Positions 44,924-53,270 of a stretch of DNA of 64,000 nt are shown piece after piece. This stretch comes from Kitasatospora aureofaciens. GTDB lineage: Bacteria; Actinomycetota; Actinomycetes; Streptomycetales; Streptomycetaceae. The stretch covers positions 1-64,000 of the forward strand of contig NZ_JAHTKP010000039.1 of the NCBI RefSeq assembly GCF_019192735.1, given 5' to 3'. The notes beneath the pieces were generated by a model. It saw only the letters and a program-made list of their open reading frames with translations, ran no database searches and was not told the DNA's origin. The translations under genes were made by a program, and so were the position numbers. Numbering within the stretch: the stretch's first letter is position 1; each line of letters starts with the position of its first letter.

Positions 44924-45466
44924 TCAGGCGTTGACGGCGGCGAGGACGGCCTCGGAGTCGAGGACGCCGGCCACGGCCTGGAGGACGGCGGCGATCTTCA
45001 TCGAGGCCTGGATGACCTCGCGCTCGACGCCGGCCTTGCGGAGGACGGCCTCGTGCGAGTCGAGGCACTGGCCGCAGCCGTTGATGGCCGAGACCGCGAA
45101 GCACCAGAGCTCGAAGTCGGCCTTCTCGACGCCCGGAGTGCCGATGATGTTCATCCGCAGACCGGCCCGCATGCTGCTGTACTCCTTGTCGGAGAGCAGG
45201 TGCAGCGTCCGGTAGTAGACGTTGTTCATCCCCATGACGGCCGCGGCGCCCTTGGCGGCGTTGTACGCCTCCGGGGAGAGGTTGGCCTTGGCCTCGGGCT
45301 CCAGCTCGCGCAGCACGGCGGCGCTGCGGGTGGCCATCGCGCAGGAGAGCACGGTGCCCCAGAGCTGCTGGGCGGGGAGGTCGGAGTTGCCGATGACCGA
45401 GCCCAGGTTGAGCTTGAGGTCCTTGGCGTAGTCCGGGAGGGCGGACTTCAGGTCGTCGAGGGCCAT
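44924..45466 (-). CDS. ahpD: Alkyl hydroperoxide reductase D (AhpD)
   Basis: A 180-residue all-helical AhpD. The catalytic CxxC is Cys131-Gly-Gln-Cys134 with His138 (NGCGQCLDSHEAVLRKAGV). In mycobacteria it passes electrons to AhpC, replacing AhpF, and has weak peroxidase activity itself. It is the second gene of ahpCD: the ATG at 45466 comes 3 bp after the ahpC stop codon, so translation is coupled. Expression is presumably set by OxyR at the ahpC-oxyR gap. Confidence 0.96.
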   Translation of the reverse strand: MALDDLKSALPDYAKDLKLNLGSVIGNSDLPAQQLWGTVLSCAMATRSAAVLRELEPEAKANLSPEAYNAAKGAAAVMGMNNVYYRTLHLLSDKEYSSMRAGLRMNIIGTPGVEKADFELWCFAVSAINGCGQCLDSHEAVLRKAGVEREVIQASMKIAAVLQAVAGVLDSEAVLAAVNA

Positions 45467-45469
45467 GGG

Positions 45470-46021
45470 TCAGCCCGCCAGCAGGGCCTGGGCGTCGAGG
45501 GTGTCCTCGCCCTTGCTCCAGTTGCAGGGGCACAGCTCGTCGGTCTGCAGGGCGTCCAGCACGCGCAGGACCTCCTTGGGGTTACGGCCGACGGAGCCGG
45601 CGGTCACCATGACGAACTGGATCTCGTTGTTCGGGTCGACGATGAACACCGCGCGCTGGGCGGTGCCGTCGGCGGCCTCGACGCCGCAGTCGCGCATCAG
45701 GTCGTGCTTGACGTCGGCCAGCATCGGGAACGGCAGGTCGCGCAGGTCCTTGTGGTCCTTGCGCCAGGCGTGGTGCACGAACTCGGAGTCGCCGGAGACG
45801 CCGAGGATCTGGGCGTCGCGGTCGGCGAACTCGTCGTTCAGCTTGCCGAACGCGGCGATCTCGGTCGGGCAGACGAAGGTGAAGTCCATCGGCCAGAAGA
45901 AGACGATCTTCCACTTGCCCTCGTAGGACTTGTGGTTGATGTCAGCGAAGGCGTTCGCGGCGTCCAGGTCGACACAGGCCTTGAGTTCGAACTCGGGGAA
46001 CTTGTCACCGATCGTGAGCAC
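45470..46021 (-). CDS. ahpC: Alkyl hydroperoxide reductase C (2-Cys peroxiredoxin)
   Basis: A 183-residue AhpC from GTG 46021 (AGGAG upstream); the frame is open beyond but that part is oxyR-side DNA. The peroxidatic Cys51 is in DFTFVCPTEIAAFG and the resolving region ELCPCNWSKG has Cys164 and Cys166, the actinobacterial form with two C-terminal Cys. It reduces hydrogen peroxide, alkyl peroxides and peroxynitrite. First gene of the ahpCD operon, divergent from oxyR. Confidence 0.96.
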   Translation of the reverse strand: MLTIGDKFPEFELKACVDLDAANAFADINHKSYEGKWKIVFFWPMDFTFVCPTEIAAFGKLNDEFADRDAQILGVSGDSEFVHHAWRKDHKDLRDLPFPMLADVKHDLMRDCGVEAADGTAQRAVFIVDPNNEIQFVMVTAGSVGRNPKEVLRVLDALQTDELCPCNWSKGEDTLDAQALLAG

Positions 46022-46144
46022 GTTCGCTTCTCCTGAAGTGAGACTGAGGGGAGTTTGTCCGGATTGCGGACATGACTCCACGATTTCACATCGTGGACTG
46101 ATCGGGGAAATAGCTACACTCGATGTATCTGATCGGAGAGAGTT
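46022..46144. promoter_or_regulatory. ahpC-oxyR divergent promoter with OxyR-type sites
   Basis: The 123-bp gap holds a perfect 8-bp inverted repeat TCCACGAT/ATCGTGGA (46077-46084, 46090-46097) with a 5-bp centre, and a LysR-like ATAG-N11-TATC element (46110-46128 region). It also contains two CTGATCGG direct repeats. OxyR commonly controls ahpCD and itself from such a shared region. Confidence 0.6.
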
Positions 46145-47101
46145 ATCAATACCCAGCCACCCACCGCCCGCAGTCCCCGCCTGCCCACGGTCGCCCAGCT
46201 CAGGGCGTTCGTCGCGGTGGCCGAGCACAAGCACTTCCGGGAGGCCGCCGCGGCCACCGGGACGAGCCAGCCCGCCCTGTCGGGGGCGGTCGCGGCGCTG
46301 GAGGAGTCGCTGGGCGCGCAGCTCGTCGAGCGTACGACACGCAAGGTGATCGTCACACCACTGGGGGAGCGGGTGCACGAGCACGCCCGCCGGGTGCTCG
46401 CCTCGCTGCAGGCGCTCACCGAGGAGGTCGAGGCCGCCCGCCGCCCGTTCACCGGGCCGCTGCACCTCGGCGTCATCCCGACCGTCGCGCCCTACCTGCT
46501 GCCGACCGTGCTGCGGCTGGTCCGCGACCGCTATCCGGAGCTGGAGCTGCACGTCCACGAGGAGCGCACGCCCTCGCTGCTGGAGGGGCTGGCCGCCGGG
46601 CGGCTGGACGTGCTGCTGCTCGCGCTCCCGGCCGGCGGCGCCTCGCCGACCCGGGACATCCCGCTGTTCGACGAGGACTTCGTCCTGGTCGCCCCGCCCG
46701 AGCATCCGCTCGCCGGACGGATCGACGTCCCGCGCGACGTGCTGCTCGACCTGGACGTGCTGCTGCTGGAGGAGGGCCACTGCCTGCGCGACCAGGCCCT
46801 CGACATCTGCCGCGAGGTCGGCGCGGACCCGGCGGGCTCGACCACCCGCGCGGCCGGCCTGTCGACGCTGGTCCAGCTGGTCGCCGGTGGCCTCGGGGTG
46901 ACCCTCCTGCCCGCGACCGCCCTGAACGTCGAGGCCGGCCGCACCGACCGGCTGGCTGCCGTCCGCTTCGCCGCCCCGGCGCCCGGCCGGCGGATCGGTC
47001 TGGCCACCCGTCCGGGCTCGGCCCGCAGCGCCGAGTACGACCGCTTCGCCGCCTCGCTGCGCGAGGTGCTGGCCGAACTCCCGGTCCGGATCGTGCCCTA
47101 G
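46145..47101 (+). CDS. oxyR: OxyR, LysR-family peroxide sensor (non-canonical start)
   Basis: A LysR-type regulator of about 318 residues controlling peroxide defence. The wHTH reads TVAQLRAFVAVAEHKHFREA then TSQPALSGAVAALEESLGAQ; the sensor domain has VIPTVAPYLLPTVLRLVRDR and the redox pair Cys213/Cys222 in EGHCLRDQALDICREVG, the OxyR spacing of nine. The first canonical start is GTG 46217, which would delete helix 1. The only well-placed site is GGAG at 46135 followed by ATC 46145; CTG 46181 is the alternative. TGA at 46130-46132 closes the frame upstream. Confidence 0.9.
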   Translation: MNTQPPTARSPRLPTVAQLRAFVAVAEHKHFREAAAATGTSQPALSGAVAALEESLGAQLVERTTRKVIVTPLGERVHEHARRVLASLQALTEEVEAARRPFTGPLHLGVIPTVAPYLLPTVLRLVRDRYPELELHVHEERTPSLLEGLAAGRLDVLLLALPAGGASPTRDIPLFDEDFVLVAPPEHPLAGRIDVPRDVLLDLDVLLLEEGHCLRDQALDICREVGADPAGSTTRAAGLSTLVQLVAGGLGVTLLPATALNVEAGRTDRLAAVRFAAPAPGRRIGLATRPGSARSAEYDRFAASLREVLAELPVRIVP

Positions 47102-47724
47102 GCGGTTTTTGCCGGCGCGCCCAGGCAGAGCCCGACCGTCGTCGCGACCAGCAGGTCCAGGGCCTGCAGGGTGTCCGCGTCCGGCTGGGCGCCGGGGGCG
47201 CGCAGCGCGAGGTAGCGTGCCGTCAGGCCGTCGAAGCCGCTGAGGAAGTGGACGGCGATCTCGCGCGCCGGCATCGCCAGGGTCAGGCCGTGGGCCGCCG
47301 CGAGGGCGGTGAGCATCTCGGTGGCGGTGCCCTCGACCTCGCGCTGGAGCCCGCGCATGATCTCCTGCAGATCCGGGTCGCGCATCGCCAGCGCCCCGAA
47401 CTCGGTCAGCAGGACGCAGCGCCCGTCCTCGCCGGTGGCGGCCTCCCAGAGCGCGTGCACCAGGGTGCGGACCTGCTCGCCGAACGGCCCGTCACCGGGG
47501 GAGGCGGCGCGCACCTGGCCGATGAAGTCGGCGGTCAGCTGCTCGACGACGGCCCGGTAGAGGTCCTTCTTGGTGCCGAAGGTGTAGTGCACCGTCGCCT
47601 GGGCCACGCCGAGTTCGGCCGCGATCGCCCGGGTGCTGCCGGCCGCGATCCCCTCGCGGGTCATCAGGTCGAGAGCGGCCTGAACCAGCTGGGGCCGGCG
47701 TTCTGCGGCGGGGACATGTGCCAT
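47098..47724 (-). CDS. TetR-family regulator of the MMPL exporter
   Basis: A 208-residue TetR protein starting at ATG 47724. The HTH is GSTRAIAAELGVAQATVHYTFGTKKDLYRAVV, canonical except for VHYTF. The long C-terminal domain (EIMRGLQREVEGTATEMLTA) is the ligand pocket. It is divergent from the MMPL gene with an almost certain operator between them, and its stop codon overlaps that of oxyR by 4 bp. The ligand is unknown. Confidence 0.9.
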   Translation of the reverse strand: MAHVPAAERRPQLVQAALDLMTREGIAAGSTRAIAAELGVAQATVHYTFGTKKDLYRAVVEQLTADFIGQVRAASPGDGPFGEQVRTLVHALWEAATGEDGRCVLLTEFGALAMRDPDLQEIMRGLQREVEGTATEMLTALAAAHGLTLAMPAREIAVHFLSGFDGLTARYLALRAPGAQPDADTLQALDLLVATTVGLCLGAPAKTA

Positions 47725-47761
47725 CCAGCCAGGGTATCGCCATGGTCGGTCAACCGTGTCG

Positions 47762-47817
47762 AACGATTGTGTCGTTAGCTTTCATCGCTCGACTTTGTCA
47801 TCCGACAAAGTCGAGCG
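47762..47817. promoter_or_regulatory. TetR operator region: 32-bp perfect palindrome
   Basis: CGCTCGACTTTGTC (47786-47799) and its exact reverse complement (47804-47817) are separated by 4 bp, a 32-bp palindrome. A weaker repeat AACGA-N5-TCGTT (47762-47776) lies next to it, nearer the TetR gene. The pair covers both divergent promoters. Confidence 0.8.
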
Positions 47818-47879
47818 TACGGTGGATCGAGACCTGGTCAGGCACCTGCCTGCCCGACGACCGGACCGAGGGGTCAGCC

Positions 47880-50060
47880 ATGGCCACGTACCTGTACCGA
47901 CTGGGCCGCTACTGCTTCCGGCGGAGGCGAGCCGTCCTCGCCGTCTGGATCGCCGTGCTGATCGCCGTCGGCGGGGCCGCGGGGGCGTTCGCCGGCAAGA
48001 CCGGCGACGAGTTCAAGGTCCCCGGCACCGAGGCGCAGGCCACCCTGGACCGGATCAAGGGCACCTTCCCGCAGCAGGGCCACGGCTCCGCGCAGATCGT
48101 CTTCGCCGCCCCGGCGGCCGGCGGCATCGCGGCGCCCGAGGCGGCCAAGACGGTCAGCGAGACGGTCGGCCGGATCGCCACCGTCCCGGGCGTGGCCGCC
48201 GCGCCCGACCCGTACGCCGCCGGCGCGGTCTCGCCGGACGGGCGGGTCGCGATCGCGCTGGTCTCCTTCGACCACAAGCTCGCCGACATCACCGACCAGC
48301 AGCGCGAGGCGGTGAAGGCCGCCGCCGAACCGGCCCGCGCGGCCGGGCTGGACGTCGCCTTCGGCGGCGACGCGTACAACCGGATGGCGCAGGTCGACGG
48401 CGGCGAGGCGATCGGCCTCGCAGTGGCCGGGGTGGTGCTGGTGATCACCCTGGGCTCGCTGGTCGCCGCCGGGCTGCCGCTGGTGACCGCGCTGGTCGGG
48501 GTCGGCGTGGCGATGGCCGGACTGCTGGCGCTCACCGGCTCGTTCGAGATCATCACCACCGCGCCCGTGCTGGCGCTCATGGTCGGCCTCGCCGTCGGCA
48601 TCGACTACGCGCTGTTCATCCTCTCCCGGCACCGCCGCCACCTGGACGAGGGGCTGGAGCCCGAGGAGGCCGCCGCCCGTGCCACCGCGACCGCCGGCAG
48701 CGCCGTCGTCTTCGCCGGCCTGACCGTCGTCGTGGCGCTCGCCGGGCTGGCCGTCGCGGGCGTCCCGTTCCTCACCGTCATGGGTCTGGCCGCCTCCGGG
48801 GCGGTCGTGGTGGCCGTCCTGGTCGCGATCACCCTGCTGCCCGCGCTGCTCGGCTTCGCCGGTCGCGCCATCGACCGGCTGCCGGTCCGGCGGCGGGCGC
48901 TGCGCACCGGCGGCCGGACCATCATGGGCGAGCGCTGGGCCCGGTTCGTGGTCCGCCGCCCGCTGCCCGTCCTGCTCATCGGGCTGGCCGGGCTGGGCGT
49001 CCTCGCGGTGCCCGCCGCGAGCCTCAACCTCGGCCTGCCGGGCGGCGGTTCGCAAGCCGCAGGGACGGATGCGCGCAAGGCGTACGACCTGGTCGGCGAG
49101 AGCTTCGGGCCGGGCTTCAACGCGCCGCTCGTGGTCGTCGTGGACGCTCAGGGCACGCCGCAGCCGGAGCAGGCGGTGCGGGGCGTGGCGGCGAAGCTGC
49201 AGACCCTGAAGGGCGTCAGGACGCTGCTGCCGCCGACCGTCGACCGGGCGAGCGGGACGGCCCTGCTGACCGTCATCCCGCAGACCGGCCCGGACCACGC
49301 GGACACCAAGGCGCTGGTCAACGAGATCCGCGACCAGCGCTCCGGGCTGAAGGCCTCGACCGGCGCGGGCATCGCCGTCACCGGCACCACGGCCGCCAAC
49401 ATCGACGTCTCCACCAAGCTCGGCCAGGCGCTGCCGCCGTTCCTCGCGGTGATCGTCGGCATCGCGATGCTGCTGCTGGCGCTGGCGTTCCGCTCGGTGC
49501 TCGTCCCGCTCAAGGCGGTGGCCGGGTTCCTGCTCAGCATCACCGCCTCGCTCGGCGCGGTGGTCGCGGTCTACCAGTGGGGCTGGCTGGACGGCCTGAT
49601 CGACGTGCCGAAGGTCGGCCCGGTGGTGAGCTTCGTGCCGATCCTGCTGATCGGGGTGCTGTTCGGGCTGGCGATGGACTACGAGCTGTTCCTGGTCTCC
49701 GGGATGAAGGAGCAGCACGTCCACGGCATGGCGCCGCGCGAGGCGGTCGTGGCCGGGGTGAAGAACGGCGCCCGGGTGGTGACGGCGGCCGCGCTGATCA
49801 TGGTGTCGGTGTTCGGCTCGTTCGTCTTCGGTCACGACCCGATCGTCCAGCCGATCGGCTTCGCCCTCGCGGTGGGCGTGCTGGTGGACGCCTTCGTGGT
49901 GCGGATGGCGCTGGTGCCGGCCGCGATGGCGCTGTTCGGCAAGGCGGCCTGGTGGTTCCCGAAGCGGCTGGAGAAGGTCGTGCCGCGGGTGGACATGGAG
50001 GGCGAGCAGCTGATCGCCCGGCTGGAGACGGAGCGGGCGAAGGAGCCCGCCGGGGTCTGA
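47880..50060 (+). CDS. MMPL/RND-family exporter
   Basis: A 726-residue MMPL permease from ATG 47880 (GAGGGG upstream). Two repeats of one helix, a large extracytoplasmic domain and five or six helices are visible. RND motifs are GLAVGIDYALFILSRHRRHL in the first repeat and GVLFGLAMDYELFLVSGMKE in the second, both with the conserved Asp-Tyr pair of the proton path. Such proteins export lipids, peptides or antibiotics; the substrate is unknown. Divergent from its probable TetR repressor. Confidence 0.93.
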   Translation: MATYLYRLGRYCFRRRRAVLAVWIAVLIAVGGAAGAFAGKTGDEFKVPGTEAQATLDRIKGTFPQQGHGSAQIVFAAPAAGGIAAPEAAKTVSETVGRIATVPGVAAAPDPYAAGAVSPDGRVAIALVSFDHKLADITDQQREAVKAAAEPARAAGLDVAFGGDAYNRMAQVDGGEAIGLAVAGVVLVITLGSLVAAGLPLVTALVGVGVAMAGLLALTGSFEIITTAPVLALMVGLAVGIDYALFILSRHRRHLDEGLEPEEAAARATATAGSAVVFAGLTVVVALAGLAVAGVPFLTVMGLAASGAVVVAVLVAITLLPALLGFAGRAIDRLPVRRRALRTGGRTIMGERWARFVVRRPLPVLLIGLAGLGVLAVPAASLNLGLPGGGSQAAGTDARKAYDLVGESFGPGFNAPLVVVVDAQGTPQPEQAVRGVAAKLQTLKGVRTLLPPTVDRASGTALLTVIPQTGPDHADTKALVNEIRDQRSGLKASTGAGIAVTGTTAANIDVSTKLGQALPPFLAVIVGIAMLLLALAFRSVLVPLKAVAGFLLSITASLGAVVAVYQWGWLDGLIDVPKVGPVVSFVPILLIGVLFGLAMDYELFLVSGMKEQHVHGMAPREAVVAGVKNGARVVTAAALIMVSVFGSFVFGHDPIVQPIGFALAVGVLVDAFVVRMALVPAAMALFGKAAWWFPKRLEKVVPRVDMEGEQLIARLETERAKEPAGV

Positions 50061-50100
50061 GTCCCGTGCGCCCGGCAGGGTATGAGCGGTGCGGTCACCA

Positions 50101-50129
50101 GCGCCCGGTGGGCTTCTCCCGCCGGGCGC
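50101..50129. terminator. Convergent terminator
   Basis: A 12-bp stem with one G-U pair (50101-50112 with 50118-50129) lies between the MMPL and PP2C genes. Confidence 0.75.
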
Positions 50130-50135
50130 CCGCCG

Positions 50136-51959
50136 TTACGACGGCGGCAGCCGCTGCTCGAACCAGACCACCTTGCCGGTGCCCAGCCGGGTCGCGCCCC
50201 AGCGGTCCGCGCACCTGGCCACTATCTGCAGCCCGCGCCCCCGTTCGTCCTCCGGACCGGTCCGGCGCGGCCGGGGCAGCAGCGGGCTGTCGTCGCCGAC
50301 CTCGCACCGCAGCCGGGTGGTGCGCACCAGGCTCAGGGTGACCGGGCGGGTCGCGTGCTGGACGGCGTTGGTGACCAGCTCGCTGACCATCAGCTCGGTG
50401 GCCTCGCTGAGCTCGCCGAGCCCCCAGCGGCGCAGCGTGTGCGCGGCCAGCCGGCGGGCCCGGCCGGGCGTCTCGTTGCGCGGCTGGAGGTACCAGTGCG
50501 CGACGTCCCCGGCCGGGATGCCGTCGAAGCACGCGCCGAGCAGGGCGATGTCGTCGCCGCGGTCGCCCGGCGGCAGGATCCGCAGCGCCTCCTGGCAGAG
50601 CTGCTCGGGGGCGTGCCACCTGGCGGCGGCGATCCGGGCGCGGAGCAGTTCGAGGCCGTCGCTGAGCGGGCGGCTGCGGGTCTCCACCAGCCCGTCGGTG
50701 AACAGCAGCAGGGCCGAGCCGGGCGGTGCGGGCAGTTCGACGGAGTTGAAGTCGACCCCGCCGACTCCGATCGGTGCCCCGGAGTCCAGCTCCACCAACT
50801 CGGCCGTCCCGTCCGGCCGGACGAGCACCGGCGGGACGTGTCCGGCGTTGGCGAGCACCACGCGGTTGGCGATCGGGTCGTACACCGCGTAGACGCAGGT
50901 GGCCAGGTGCTGCTCGCGGCCGAGCCGCTGGGCCTGCTCGTCCAGGTGGTACAGCACCTCGTGCGGCGGCAGGTCGAGCGCCGCCAACGTCTGTGCGCTG
51001 GTGCGGAGTTGGCCCATGATGGCGGCCGAGGTGAGCGAGTGGCCCATGACGTCGCCGACGATCAGGGCGACCCGGTTGCCGGGCAGCGGCACTGCGTCGT
51101 ACCAGTCGCCGCCGACCTGGGCGCCGCGCTCGCCGGGCAGGTAGCGCTGGGCGATGCGCACGCCGTGCGGCTGCGGGAGGCGCAACGGCAGCATGCTGCG
51201 CTGGAGTTCGTTCGCTATCTCCCACTCACGGGCGTAGCGCAGCGCGGTGTCGACGGCCAGACCGGCCTGGGTGGCGAGGTGGGCGGCGGTCGCGGTGTCG
51301 GCGGTGTTGAAGGACGGGCGGCCGGTGCGTTCAGGTGGGCGGCGGATCAGCACCAGCAGACCGAGCACCGCCTTGCGCCCGCGCAGCGGCAGGGCCAGGA
51401 CGGAGGTGCCGGCGCCGAGCCGGGCCAGCCCGCGGGTGCCGTACAGCTCGCGCAGCAGCGCCTCGGTGCGCTCCGCGGCTGGCGTGCCGAGGACGGCACA
51501 CTCGGCGGGGCGGCGGCTCAGCAGGGCGTGCGCGAGGGCTCCGCCGCGGGTCACCGGGGTGGCGGGCCCGCCGTCGGCGGTCGAGCGGGCGCCGTACCGG
51601 GAGCGGCGCCGGTCGTCCGTGCCGCTGGGGCGGCCGCGCCGCCCGATCCGGGTGCCGGTGCTGTAGTGGATCCGCAGCTCGTCCGGGAAGCCGGGCTCAC
51701 GCTCGACGTTGGGCAGTGGGTCGCGCAGGTGGACGACGACGGCGTCCGCCAGTGCCGGGACCAGCACCCGGCCGATGTTGCGCAGCGTCGCGGCCAGGTC
51801 GAGCGCGCTGTTGATCCGCCGGGTCGCCGAGTCGAGGTAGGCGAGGCGGTCCGCCACGTCGTCGCGTGCCGGGGAAGCGGGGGCGGCCGGCGCCGGCTCG
51901 CGGCGCGGGCCGGGGAGGGCAGGCGGCTGTCCGGCCTCGGTTTTGAGCTGGTCGCGCAC
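50136..51959 (-). CDS. GAF-PP2C/SpoIIE phosphatase with C-terminal anti-sigma kinase domain
   Basis: A 607-residue regulator from GTG 51959. Residues ~35-220 form a GAF-like sensor. Residues ~240-470 are a SpoIIE-type PP2C phosphatase, with GGDWYDAVPL, VALIVGDVMGHS and LLFTDGLVETR carrying metal-binding Asp residues. Residues ~480-607 are a HATPase_c anti-sigma-type kinase (ELMVSELVTNAVQHA; GRGLQIVARCADRWG). Such hybrids tune partner-switching of sigma factors in Streptomyces; the partner is not here. It lies 72 bp downstream of the methyltransferase gene, possibly co-transcribed. Confidence 0.92.
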   Translation of the reverse strand: MRDQLKTEAGQPPALPGPRREPAPAAPASPARDDVADRLAYLDSATRRINSALDLAATLRNIGRVLVPALADAVVVHLRDPLPNVEREPGFPDELRIHYSTGTRIGRRGRPSGTDDRRRSRYGARSTADGGPATPVTRGGALAHALLSRRPAECAVLGTPAAERTEALLRELYGTRGLARLGAGTSVLALPLRGRKAVLGLLVLIRRPPERTGRPSFNTADTATAAHLATQAGLAVDTALRYAREWEIANELQRSMLPLRLPQPHGVRIAQRYLPGERGAQVGGDWYDAVPLPGNRVALIVGDVMGHSLTSAAIMGQLRTSAQTLAALDLPPHEVLYHLDEQAQRLGREQHLATCVYAVYDPIANRVVLANAGHVPPVLVRPDGTAELVELDSGAPIGVGGVDFNSVELPAPPGSALLLFTDGLVETRSRPLSDGLELLRARIAAARWHAPEQLCQEALRILPPGDRGDDIALLGACFDGIPAGDVAHWYLQPRNETPGRARRLAAHTLRRWGLGELSEATELMVSELVTNAVQHATRPVTLSLVRTTRLRCEVGDDSPLLPRPRRTGPEDERGRGLQIVARCADRWGATRLGTGKVVWFEQRLPPS

Positions 51960-52031
51960 GGCTGCCTGTCCTGGACTCGGGATGGGTTCTGAGGTGTTCT
52001 GCTTGCTGAACTCTTCTGCTGTCGCGGTTGG

Positions 52032-52796
52032 TCAGCCGACGCGTCGACAGCACAGGAACAGTTGCTCCTCCGGCGGTAGCGAGGTACTGGCCGGCGCGTA
52101 CGGGTGCCCCGAGCACTCCTCGACGGCGAACCCCGACGCCACCAGAACCCGTTCCAGATCCTCCCTCAGATACCCGCTGATCCGCAGCTCTCTGCCAAGG
52201 AACGGAAGCGGAACGTGATCCAGATCCGCCTCGACCATCCCCAGCGCCAGCAGACCGCCGGGCCGCAGCAGGTCGCGCAGCCGGCCGAGCACGGTGGGAA
52301 TCTCGTCCTGCGGGAGGAGGATCAGCGAGAAGAACGCGGTGACGGCGGCGAACCGGCCCATTCCCAGCGGCCCCAGCGCGGGGGCGTTCCAGACCTGCCC
52401 GGCGCGCTCGGTGCCGAGGTCGTAGAGGTCGATCCGGTGGAAGTCCGGCGGGAACTCCCCCGGGTGGCGCGCCTCCCTGGCCAGCGTCAGCATCACGTCC
52501 GAGAGGTCTGTCCCGGTGACCCGCAGCCCGCCCGCGGCCAGCTGCCGGACGGTCGGCTCCCCGGTCCCGCAACCGACGTCGAGCACCCGCGCGCCCGGCT
52601 CCAGCTCCGCCAGCAGCTGCCGCCCGCACGCGAGCTGCCCGTCCTTCGCCGGGAACGCCTCGCCGTACCCGGCGCCGATCGTGTCGAAGGCGACCGCCTG
52701 CAACGCCCGCGCGGCCCGGCGCCGCCGGGCGTCGGGCTCGTCGTCACCCGCGTCCTCGCCGACGGGGAACGGGTCGGATATCTGTCCGGTCGTCAC
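52032..52796 (-). CDS. SAM-dependent methyltransferase (class I)
   Basis: A 254-residue protein from GTG 52796, with GAAGGG upstream; the longer open frame has no ribosome site. The SAM fold shows motif I VLDVGCGTGEPTVRQLA, acidic TGTDLSDVMLTLARE after beta-2, and a central LLRPGGLLALGMVEADLD strand. It resembles methyltransferase type 11/12 proteins that act on small molecules. No secondary-metabolite synthase is adjacent. Its upstream gap of 474 bp carries the shared 17-bp motif described at 53128. Confidence 0.88.
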   Translation of the reverse strand: MTTGQISDPFPVGEDAGDDEPDARRRRAARALQAVAFDTIGAGYGEAFPAKDGQLACGRQLLAELEPGARVLDVGCGTGEPTVRQLAAGGLRVTGTDLSDVMLTLAREARHPGEFPPDFHRIDLYDLGTERAGQVWNAPALGPLGMGRFAAVTAFFSLILLPQDEIPTVLGRLRDLLRPGGLLALGMVEADLDHVPLPFLGRELRISGYLREDLERVLVASGFAVEECSGHPYAPASTSLPPEEQLFLCCRRVG

Positions 52797-53190
52797 GATA
52801 GAGAGGCACCCTTCCACCCTGGCCTCCGCCAGCCTGGCCGGCCGCTGCCGGTGGCGGTGCGTCACGCTCCCCGCATCACACTGACGGACTGCACTCTGAC
52901 ACGTTGCCGGCAGACACTTGTGTGTGCACTGGCATCTGAGAATATGCGTGATCACAGCGCCATGGGACCCCTTTCCGGCCAACTCGTCGTACTTGGGCCG
53001 TTGTGGACCGGGTTGCGGAAGCACGACGGTGCGGGCCGGGGTGGTGCGGCCCTGCCCCGCACGCCGCACGGCGCGCCGGGGTGGCGGCCCTGACCTGCGG
53101 CTTTGCCACTCCGCAGGCTGACAATCAGACGTTTATCGAACGTCAATCGGTCCGGTGCACAGTGGAGTCCAGCGCCGGGGAAGCGTTGAG
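52797..53190. other. Gap between the methyltransferase and SARP genes
   Basis: About 390 bp with no gene. It has relatively A/T-rich stretches (52885-52955, 53115-53150) that suit promoters for the leftward methyltransferase gene. The triple WATCR repeats at 53121-53149 fall here. Confidence 0.5.
53121..53149. promoter_or_regulatory. 11-bp-spaced repeats and 17-bp motif, downstream copy
   Basis: AATCA, TATCG and AATCG begin at 53123, 53134 and 53145, each exactly 11 bp apart, the spacing of SARP binding sites. The overlapping 17-mer GACGTTTATCGAACGTC (53128-53144) is also palindromic (GACGTT/AACGTC) and matches the copy at 56363 in 13 of 17 positions. Confidence 0.55.
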
Positions 53191-53224
53191 GGCGCTCCCG
53201 CAGCCGGGGGGCTGCGGGAGCGCC
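53191..53224. terminator. Terminator of the SARP gene
   Basis: A perfect 15-bp stem (53191-53205 with 53210-53224) and GGGG loop lie 47 bp beyond the SARP stop codon. Confidence 0.8.
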
Positions 53225-53270
53225 GACGCAACGCGGATCGGGGGAGGTTCTCCGCTGGGGGGTGGAGGCC

